Assembly (NCBI GenBank): GCA_022561895.1
Contig: JADFQH010000196.1
Coordinates: forward strand, 1 to 5,941
DNA length: 5,941 nt
Source of the DNA: Methanobacteriota archaeon
GTDB taxonomy: Archaea; Halobacteriota; Halobacteria; Halobacteriales; Halalkalicoccaceae
Direction: 5' to 3'
Positions 1 to 5,148 of the stretch are shown here, piece by piece. A program made the translations under genes and the position numbers. How positions within the stretch are numbered: position 1 is the first letter of the stretch; each line of letters starts with the position of its first letter. Under the pieces are notes generated by a model that did not search any database, was not told the origin of the DNA, and was given only the letters and a program-made list of their open reading frames with translations.

Positions 1-104
1 CGATCACTCGCGATGCGGTCGACGAGCTCGGGCTCGCCGAGGGCGTCGAGGCGACCGCCGCGGTCAAGGCCACCTCGGTGATGATCGAGCGCGGCGGCCG
101 ATGA
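1..104 (+). CDS. C-terminal end of a TOBE-domain (molybdate/tungstate-responsive) protein, partial
   Basis: This is the 3' end of a gene entering from the left. Complete codons start at base 3 and give 33 residues before TGA at 102-104. The pattern (ITRDAVDELGL, then a short Gly turn, then AVKATSVMIE) is the typical ending of a TOBE domain, the small beta-barrel that binds molybdate or tungstate oxyanions. In haloarchaea such a tail is found on ModE-like DNA-binding regulators, and TOBE domains also end some ModC/WtpC-type transport ATPases; the visible part cannot separate these. The natural-looking end (MIERGGR, stop) suggests the gene itself is intact. Its stop overlaps the next ATG by four bases (ATGA), which would permit translational coupling. 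The family call is from remembered motif similarity, not from a search. Confidence 0.75.
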   Translation, partial: ITRDAVDELGLAEGVEATAAVKATSVMIERGGR

Positions 105-601
105 GGCGCGCCGCCGCGGCCTCGTTCCTGCTGCTGGTCGGCGCGGCCGTCTTCGTTCCGCTCGGCGTTTTCATCAGTACGACAAGCGCACTGGTCGTCG
201 GCTATGCGCCGACTCGTATCGTCCTTCTCGGTGTGGTGAGCGCGGTCTGTACTATCGGTTCGGCGACGCTCGCAATCGGAATCGGCACGCTGTTTCCCCG
301 GTTCGGTGCGGTGCGCTTGAGCGGGAGTCACGAGGCGGTGATGCCGAGTAAGTCCGCGTTCGCCGCTTACAGTCTCGTGATCGCGCTGACGGTGGCGGCA
401 CTGGCGATAACGTTCAGCGAGGGCGCCCGAACCGTCGTCTCGCTTCTCGTTAGCGGACTCCTCCTCTCGCGGTTTTCGCTCGTACTCGCACCCGACACCC
501 TGCTGACGGCGGCCGTAATCGGGCTGATCGTGCTTCTCACCTCCCCGCTCGTCGCATACGTTCATGCCGTCCGCACGTTCGATCGATTCGACATGAGTTA
601 G
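101..601 (+). CDS. Small polytopic membrane protein resembling the C-terminal part of an ABC-2 type permease
   Basis: The product has 166 residues, with hydrophobic segments at about 5-28, 38-63, 88-106, 110-127 and 133-155. The stretch GTLFPRFGAVRLSGSHEAVMPSK (62-84, shown in parts: GTLFPRF, then a HEAVMPSK-like element) and the ending YVHAVRTFDRF (153-163) match what I recall from the C-terminal third of haloarchaeal ABC-2 exporter permeases, which are usually about 500-600 residues. The N-terminal two thirds are absent: bases 1-104 encode a TOBE tail, and the same frame upstream of base 101 reads as arginine-rich non-membrane sequence. It is therefore either a shortened remnant or a genuine small membrane protein translationally coupled to the TOBE gene through ATGA. 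No good Shine-Dalgarno sequence lies close to the ATG. An ABC-2 type ATPase follows 37 bases downstream, which supports an exporter origin. Coding is certain enough; the identity is an inference. Confidence 0.6.
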   Translation: MRRAAAASFLLLVGAAVFVPLGVFISTTSALVVGYAPTRIVLLGVVSAVCTIGSATLAIGIGTLFPRFGAVRLSGSHEAVMPSKSAFAAYSLVIALTVAALAITFSEGARTVVSLLVSGLLLSRFSLVLAPDTLLTAAVIGLIVLLTSPLVAYVHAVRTFDRFDMS

Positions 602-608
602 TAAAAAA

Positions 609-615
609 TTATATA
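609..615 (+). promoter_or_regulatory. Candidate TATA box for the ABC-2 type ATPase gene
   Basis: The TTATATA element is preceded by an A-run (603-608) that could serve as a B-recognition element. It is centred 27 bases before the ATG at 639, the spacing of a leaderless haloarchaeal transcript. It lies just after the stop of the preceding gene, so the ATPase can be expressed on its own. Confidence 0.55.
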
Positions 616-620
616 CATCC

Positions 621-627
621 AAAGGAG
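621..627 (+). promoter_or_regulatory. Shine-Dalgarno-like site before the ABC-2 type ATPase
   Basis: AAAGGAG ends 11 bases before the ATG at 639. It would work only on a transcript starting further upstream (read-through from the TOBE/membrane protein genes), because a transcript started from the TATA box at 609-615 would begin at or near the ATG and lack it. It supports 639 as the start codon. Confidence 0.5.
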
Positions 628-638
628 ACTAGCGAACC

Positions 639-1397
639 ATGACGCCCGTCATCGAAACGGTAGGCCTGACGAAACGGTATGATGAAGAGGTCGCCGTACG
701 CGATCTCTCGATCTCGATCGACGCAGGAACGGTGTATGGCTTTTTGGGGCCGAACGGCGCCGGCAAAACCACGACGATGCGGATGCTCACGACCCTCACC
801 CGTCCCAGCGAAGGGAGTGCACGAGTGGCCGGTTCGTCGATCGAGAACAGAGACGAAGTCACGCCGCATATCGGCTATCTCCCCGATGAACCTCCGCTGT
901 ACGACGAGCTGACGGGTCGTGAACAGCTGACGTATATCGCCGGGCTTCGGGAGCTACCCGAGACCGAAGCCCGCGAACGAATGGACGAACTGTTCGAGCG
1001 CTTCGATCTCGCAGACGACGCCGACAGACGGATCGACTCCTACTCGACGGGGATGCGAAAGAAACTCGGGATCATGCAGGCGGTGCTTCATCGTCCTCGG
1101 GTGATCTTTCTCGACGAGCCGACCACCGGACTCGACCCCCGTGCGGCCCGGACCATGCGCGAGACGATCGCGGAACTCGCTGCACAGGATATGACGATCT
1201 TTCTTTCGACACACATCCTTCCGGTCGTCGATGAACTCGCGGACTCGGTGGGCGTGATTCACGAGGGCCGGCTCGTCGCCGAAGGTGCGCCCGAGGAGCT
1301 GAAACACCGAGCCGAAACCGGCGATCAACGCAGTCTCGAAGACGCCTTTCTCGACGTTACCCACGACACACCCGGCGAGGTCGCCCACGAGCAGTAA
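639..1397 (+). CDS. ABC transporter ATP-binding protein, ABC-2/DrrA exporter type
   Basis: This 252-residue cytoplasmic ATPase has every expected element. Walker A is GPNGAGKTT at 37-45. The Q-loop region is YLPDEPPLYDELT at 80-92, with Asp/Glu in place of Gln as in many exporter ATPases of this group. The signature is YSTGM at 135-139 (LSGGQ equivalent), Walker B with the catalytic Glu is VIFLDEPTTGLD at 155-166, and the H-loop His is at 192. The C-terminal SLEDAFLDVT (232-241) is the ending seen in DrrA/CcmA-like ATPases that pair with ABC-2 permeases, so export or membrane remodelling is more likely than uptake. The length is normal for the family. The only neighbouring membrane protein is the 166-residue fragment-like gene upstream; the solute importer downstream has its own ATPase. 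Substrate unknown. No T-rich terminator is evident after its TAA. Confidence 0.93.
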   Translation: MTPVIETVGLTKRYDEEVAVRDLSISIDAGTVYGFLGPNGAGKTTTMRMLTTLTRPSEGSARVAGSSIENRDEVTPHIGYLPDEPPLYDELTGREQLTYIAGLRELPETEARERMDELFERFDLADDADRRIDSYSTGMRKKLGIMQAVLHRPRVIFLDEPTTGLDPRAARTMRETIAELAAQDMTIFLSTHILPVVDELADSVGVIHEGRLVAEGAPEELKHRAETGDQRSLEDAFLDVTHDTPGEVAHEQ

Positions 1398-1428
1398 TTA
1401 TTTCAGTTCCACGTAGTAGATACATTTC

Positions 1429-1437
1429 GTGAGTCAC
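1429..1437. promoter_or_regulatory. Short palindrome upstream of the binding-protein promoter, possible operator
   Basis: GTGAGTCAC is a perfect 4+1+4 palindrome about 20 bases upstream of the TATA box at 1457-1464, in the region where haloarchaeal regulators often bind. It is short and could be chance. No matching regulator is known from the window. The rest of the 90-base gap (1398-1487) is AT-richer than the flanking genes and shows no clear terminator. Confidence 0.2.
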
Positions 1438-1456
1438 TGTATACTCGTACCGCAGG

Positions 1457-1464
1457 ATATATAT
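1457..1464 (+). promoter_or_regulatory. Candidate TATA box of the importer operon
   Basis: ATATATAT is centred 27-28 bases before the ATG at 1488. This is the canonical distance between TATA box and transcription start in archaea and predicts a leaderless or nearly leaderless mRNA. The next in-frame ATG upstream (1470) lies only about 10 bases from the TATA box and would not be transcribed, so this element decides the start codon. Confidence 0.6.
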
Positions 1465-1487
1465 TGGCGATGAACAATAACTTGGGT

Positions 1488-3056
1488 ATGCCACGCGATA
1501 CCGCGATAGACAGGCGGGGGTTTTTGAAGTTTGCCGGTGCGTCCGCGGCGGTTGCGACGACTGGACTTGCGGGCTGTCTCGGCGAGGAAAACGGTAACGG
1601 CAACGGGGATGCGGACGAGATCGACGAGTTCGTCGTCACGCAGGGTGAGTTCGTCGAGAACGCGGATCCGAACGACCACAACGCGACGCCGTACTACAAC
1701 GTCTTCGATCAGGTCTACGAACCCATCTTCAACGTGACCGGCGACGGCGAGATCGAAGAGCGTGTCGTTACCGACTGGGAGCACCCCGAAGACGGTGTCG
1801 TTTCACTGACGATCAGGGACGACGTCCTCTTTCACGGCGGCGAGGAGCTAGTCGCAAGCGACGTCGCCTACACGATCAACCGCCAGGTGGACGAAGACAT
1901 CGGCTTTCCGAGCGATCAGGTCGCCGGAATGACCACGATCGCCGAAGCCGAAGCCGAGGACGACACGACGGTGCTCGTCGAATACGAGGGCGCAGAGTCG
2001 CTCGTCGAGTTCCAGCTTGCGAACTTCGGACGTGCGGTCAACGAAGAGTGGGTCGAGGGACAGGACCAGCCGATCAGCGACGACATGAACGGTACTGGCC
2101 CGTACCAGTTAGAAGAGTACGAGGCGGATGTTCAAGCCGTCTACACGCGGTTTGATGACTACTGGGGTGAGGAGCCACCTTTCGAGACCGTCCGATTCAA
2201 CGCGGCCGCCGAGTCGAGTTCGCGCGTCGGCGCACTCCAAACCGGTGAGAGTGACCTCGTCGTCAACGTTCCGCCGACGGATGTCGAAACCGTCGACACC
2301 GAAGAGGGCATCGAGATCCGGAACGTCACCAGCTTCCGGAACATCTTCCTCGTGATGAAAAGCGAGATCGAGCCGTTCGACAGCCAGGAGTTCAGGCAGG
2401 CGATGAACTACGCGGTCGACAACGAGGGGATCATCAACTCCGTTCTCGGCGGGTTCGGGCAGCCGATGACCCAGCCGATCCCCGAGGGGCTGTTCGGCTA
2501 CAACCCCGATCTCGATCCCTACGAACAGGACCAAGCACTGGCCGAAGAGTTGGTCGAAGAGAGCGGCTACGCCGGCGAGGAGATCACCCTCCAGTCGATG
2601 GAAGGTCGGTATCTCAACGACGCCGAGGTCGCACAGACCGCCGCCAGCCAGATCGACCAGCTCGAAAACGTCGACTGTGAGATCGAGATCGTCCCGTTCG
2701 ATGCGATTTCGGATGCCGCAAGCGAGGGACCGGATTTCGAAGAGATTCCCTTCTACCTGATCGGCTGGGGTAACCCGACAGGTGATGCGGACTACGGTCT
2801 CTCGCCGTGGTTTACGAGCGGGGGCGGGCAGTACAACTTCGTCGACGAGGAGCTAGATGAGCGCCTCATCGAGAGCCAGCAGATAGATGACGAGGACGAA
2901 CGTGAGGCGACGCTCCAGGAGATCAACGCGGATATCCGCGAGGAGGCTCCGTGGGTGTTTCTCCATCTGGAGGAGAGCATCTACGGTGTCCGCGACGACC
3001 TGGAGTGGGAACCGTTGCAGGACGAGAGTATATATATCGACCAGATGGATCTGTAG
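1488..3056 (+). CDS. dppA: Tat-exported lipoprotein, peptide/nickel-type ABC transporter substrate-binding protein (SBP_bac_5 family)
   Basis: The 522-residue protein starts at ATG 1488. Upstream in-frame TTG 1464 and ATG 1470 were set aside because of the TATA spacing and the normal signal length from 1488. Residues 1-32 form a twin-arginine signal (DRRGFLKFAG, R9 R10) followed by a hydrophobic stretch and the lipobox LAGC with Cys30. The mature protein would be lipid-anchored outside the membrane after folding in the cytoplasm. A flexible NGNGNGDAD linker follows. The fold shows family 5 marks: FDQVYEPIF (73-81), the DVLFHGGEELVASDVAYT region (112-129), NGTGPYQLEEYE (201-212), FRQAMNYAVD (302-311) and the late GDADYGLSPWF (432-442). 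The role is capture of a peptide-like or other solute for DppBCD(F); di-/oligopeptide, nickel or glycoside ligands are all possible. The mature part has just one lysine (K291) and is very rich in Asp/Glu, an extreme halophile trait. First gene of the operon. Confidence 0.92.
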   Translation: MPRDTAIDRRGFLKFAGASAAVATTGLAGCLGEENGNGNGDADEIDEFVVTQGEFVENADPNDHNATPYYNVFDQVYEPIFNVTGDGEIEERVVTDWEHPEDGVVSLTIRDDVLFHGGEELVASDVAYTINRQVDEDIGFPSDQVAGMTTIAEAEAEDDTTVLVEYEGAESLVEFQLANFGRAVNEEWVEGQDQPISDDMNGTGPYQLEEYEADVQAVYTRFDDYWGEEPPFETVRFNAAAESSSRVGALQTGESDLVVNVPPTDVETVDTEEGIEIRNVTSFRNIFLVMKSEIEPFDSQEFRQAMNYAVDNEGIINSVLGGFGQPMTQPIPEGLFGYNPDLDPYEQDQALAEELVEESGYAGEEITLQSMEGRYLNDAEVAQTAASQIDQLENVDCEIEIVPFDAISDAASEGPDFEEIPFYLIGWGNPTGDADYGLSPWFTSGGGQYNFVDEELDERLIESQQIDDEDEREATLQEINADIREEAPWVFLHLEESIYGVRDDLEWEPLQDESIYIDQMDL

Positions 3057-3151
3057 GCTCTCGAAACGATTTCGAAAACGGCGATCAGTACCCCGGTTCG
3101 AGGAGAACGAAAAAGTATTGACACCCAACGGTGACAGTTCGATAACTCTCG
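3057..3151. other. Intergenic gap between binding protein and first permease
   Basis: This 95-base spacer is the only sizeable gap inside the importer operon. It holds a small hairpin (3061-3075), a weak inverted repeat TTCG/CGAA (3097-3100 and 3108-3111) and a poor TATA-like AAAGTATT (3112-3119) about 36 bases before dppB. There is no clear Shine-Dalgarno sequence before the dppB ATG and no T-run that would end transcription. Confidence 0.5.
3061..3075 (+). repeat. Small inverted repeat (possible mRNA hairpin) after the binding-protein stop
   Basis: TCGAAA, a three-base CGA loop, then TTTCGA: a perfect 6-bp stem beginning five bases after the stop codon. The right arm is itself part of the palindrome TTTCGAAA (3070-3077). 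It could protect the 3' end of the binding-protein message or reduce expression of the downstream genes, as stem-loops do after binding-protein genes in other bacterial operons. It is short, AT-containing, and without a T-tract, so termination is unlikely. Confidence 0.35.
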
Positions 3152-4141
3152 ATGGCTTTCGGAAAATTTCTCACAAAACGGCTATTGCAGGGCGCAATCG
3201 TCATCTGGGGCGTCGTCACGGTCACATTCGGTCTTCGGGCGGCTTCGCCCGGCGATCCGGTAAACCTGATCGTCGATCCGGCAACTTCGCCCGAGATCCG
3301 AGAACAGATTCGCGAGGATCTCGGGCTGAACGAACCGATCTACGTTCAGTACATCGAGTATCTGAGAGATCTCCTCGTCGGGGATTTTGGCTACTCCTAT
3401 CAGTCAAGCCGGGACGTCGCGGCACTGGTCATAGAACGGATCCCCGCGACGCTCGAACTCGCACTTGCAGCAACGGTCGTCGCGATCGTCATTGCGATCC
3501 CGCTGGGTGTCATAAGCGGGACGAGACGCAACGAACCGGCGGACTACGGCGCGACGCTCTTTTCGCTCGTGGGTATCAGCACGCCGAACTTCTGGCTGGG
3601 GATCATGCTGATTCTCGTCTTGGCAGTGCAGTTCGGGATCTTCCCGACGGGTCAGCGACCCGTTGCACTTCACGACGCGCTGTGGACGTTCGCAACGACG
3701 CTACACGCGGGTGAGCTGCTCACGTGGGTCCGTCATATCACGCTGCCCGCGATCGCACTGGGGACGTACTTCACGGCGCTGATCACGCGACTCACCCGGA
3801 GCGGAATGGTCGACGAACTCGGCAAGCCCTACGTCACGGCGACGGAGGCAAAGGGGCTTCCGGAGGTACTGATCCGGTACAAGCACGTGCTTCGCAACAC
3901 GATGATCCCGATCGTCACCGTTCTCGGTCTCCAACTGGGAACGCTGATCGGCGGCGCGGTCATCACCGAGACGGTGTTCGCATGGCCCGGACTCGGGCTG
4001 CGTCTCATCAACTCGATCTACGCGCTCGACTGGCCGCTCATTCAGGGGATACTCATCTTCATCGGCGTCGGGTTCGTCCTCATCAACATCGTGGTCGATT
4101 CGCTCTATGCGTATCTCAACCCGCGGGTGATCGAGGAATGA
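3152..4141 (+). CDS. dppB: ABC importer permease, DppB/OppB/NikB family
   Basis: This 329-residue inner permease subunit is of normal family length. Its N-terminus (FLTKRLLQGAIVIWGVVTVTF) is the first membrane helix, followed by the SPGDP element (32-36) and the external segment with LGLNEPIYVQYIEYLRDLL (57-75) and GDFGYSY (77-83), all typical of DppB. Further membrane segments lie at about 98-122, 134-160, 195-215, 250-273 and 296-318. The cytoplasmic EAA loop that docks on the ATPase is at about 230-252 (TEAKGLPEVLIRYKHVLRN). FAWPGLG (276-282) and the LNPR ending are also characteristic. It would pair with DppC to form the membrane channel. The start ATG 3152 gives the expected N-terminus. 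Its stop overlaps the dppC start (ATGA). Confidence 0.93.
   Translation: MAFGKFLTKRLLQGAIVIWGVVTVTFGLRAASPGDPVNLIVDPATSPEIREQIREDLGLNEPIYVQYIEYLRDLLVGDFGYSYQSSRDVAALVIERIPATLELALAATVVAIVIAIPLGVISGTRRNEPADYGATLFSLVGISTPNFWLGIMLILVLAVQFGIFPTGQRPVALHDALWTFATTLHAGELLTWVRHITLPAIALGTYFTALITRLTRSGMVDELGKPYVTATEAKGLPEVLIRYKHVLRNTMIPIVTVLGLQLGTLIGGAVITETVFAWPGLGLRLINSIYALDWPLIQGILIFIGVGFVLINIVVDSLYAYLNPRVIEE
4126..4132 (+). promoter_or_regulatory. Shine-Dalgarno site for dppC inside dppB
   Basis: GGTGATC is complementary to the GATCACC of the archaeal 16S rRNA 3' end and ends five bases before the ATG at 4138. It sits in the last codons of dppB. Together with the ATGA overlap it indicates coupled translation and fixes the dppC start. 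Confidence 0.55.
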
Positions 4142-5148
4142 TCTCGGATCGACTCAGATCAAGTCTGAAGCGGGAGTTTCGCGGGAGCCTGCTGGCGAAG
4201 CTCGGACTCGTTCTCGCCGTTATTATCGTCCTAATGGCGGTGTTCGCCCCGGTTTTGGCGACGCATCATCCGGGGGCGACGGGCCAGTTCGACGAGAACG
4301 GCAACTCCTACCCGCCGTGGGGCGTCTCTCACGATACCCACATGTGGGAGGAGGGCGAGGAGGGGATGGAGCGTGTCTCCTACACCATCGAGCCGAGTGC
4401 CGAGCACTATCTCGGGACGAACAACATCGGACAGGACGTCTACTCACGGGTGCTCTTCGGCGCTCGAACCTCGCTGCTCGTCGGTTTGATCGGTACCGGG
4501 ATCGCGACCCTCGTCGGCGTCCCCTATGGGCTGATCTCGGGCTACTACGGCGGGCGGATCGACGACTCGCTGATGCGTGCTGCTGACGTCATGCTCGCCT
4601 TTCCATCGCTCGTGCTTGCAATCGCACTCATCGGCGTCTTCGGTGCGGGAACGCAGCTGATCCCCGACCCGATCGTGATGGCCGGATTCGCAGAAGGGAT
4701 GCCCGAAAACGCCGTTTTGCCGGGCACGGTCACCCTCGTTGTCGCACTGGTCAACTGGGTCTGGTTCGCCCGCGTCGCACGCGGTGAGGCGATCTCGATA
4801 CGGAGCGAGGAGTACGTCAAAGCCGCACGGAGTATCGGAGCGAGCAACACGACGATCCTGACAAAACACGTCCTGCCAAATAGTTTGACACCGATCATCG
4901 TACTGGCGACTATCCAGGTGGCAGCGATCATCCTGCTCGAGAGCTCGCTTTCGTATCTCGGTTTCTCGGGGACGACGCTCTCGTGGGGCTACGAGATCCA
5001 GCAAGGACAGGACTATCTCGCAACGGCGTGGTGGATTGCCACCATCCCCGGAATCGCAATCTTGCTTGCGGTCGTCAGCATCAACCTATTAGGTGACTGG
5101 CTCCGGGACTCGCTCGATCCGAACATCGGTGGGGAGGGGGGTGTCTGA
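4138..5148 (+). CDS. dppC: ABC importer permease, DppC/OppC/NikC family
   Basis: This 336-residue second permease is somewhat longer than the usual 280-310. The start ATG 4138 overlaps the dppB stop; the frame is open much further upstream, but that part is a shadow of dppB. A cytoplasmic N-terminal stretch precedes the first helix (about 20-41). An enlarged external loop (about 42-90), rich in acidic residues with WGVSHDTHMWEEGEEG, leads to the family motif HYLGTNNIGQDVYSRVLFGARTSL (90-113), a variant of LGTDxxGRDxxSR. Helices follow at about 111-134, 149-170, 195-212, 250-268 and 298-318. The EAA loop contacting the ATPase is at about 226-252 (YVKAARSIGASNTT..HVLPNSLTP). The ending LSYLGFSG, WWIATIPGIAILL and NLLGDWLRDSLDP is diagnostic. 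It partners with DppB. It overlaps dppD by one base. Confidence 0.93.
   Translation: MISDRLRSSLKREFRGSLLAKLGLVLAVIIVLMAVFAPVLATHHPGATGQFDENGNSYPPWGVSHDTHMWEEGEEGMERVSYTIEPSAEHYLGTNNIGQDVYSRVLFGARTSLLVGLIGTGIATLVGVPYGLISGYYGGRIDDSLMRAADVMLAFPSLVLAIALIGVFGAGTQLIPDPIVMAGFAEGMPENAVLPGTVTLVVALVNWVWFARVARGEAISIRSEEYVKAARSIGASNTTILTKHVLPNSLTPIIVLATIQVAAIILLESSLSYLGFSGTTLSWGYEIQQGQDYLATAWWIATIPGIAILLAVVSINLLGDWLRDSLDPNIGGEGGV
5133..5137 (+). promoter_or_regulatory. Shine-Dalgarno site for dppD inside dppC
   Basis: GGAGG, within a G-rich tract (5128-5141) that encodes the Gly-Gly-Glu-Gly-Gly tail of DppC, ends ten bases before the ATG at 5148. It supports that ATG and efficient re-initiation at the one-base TGATG overlap. 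Confidence 0.6.

Noticed and set aside
1398..1428. Transcription terminator after the ABC-2 ATPase
   Set aside because: Only a mildly AT-rich stretch without a sustained T-run or a convincing stem-loop.
1464..1487. Earlier starts (TTG 1464, ATG 1470) for the binding protein
   Set aside because: They overlap or closely follow the TATA box at 1457-1464, so they would not be in the transcript; from 1488 the Tat signal has the usual length.
2887..3714. 275-codon open frame on the + strand spanning the dppA end and dppB
   Set aside because: It overlaps two well-supported genes in another frame and its product is arginine/serine-rich with no membrane or domain pattern, as expected for a shadow frame in GC-rich DNA.
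3724..4137. Upstream extension of dppC by 138 codons
   Set aside because: It lies wholly inside dppB, reads as charged low-complexity sequence, and the ATGA overlap plus the Shine-Dalgarno site at 4126-4132 place the start at 4138.
4444..5004. 186-codon minus-strand open frame opposite dppC
   Set aside because: Asp/Arg-rich antisense shadow of a clear permease gene.
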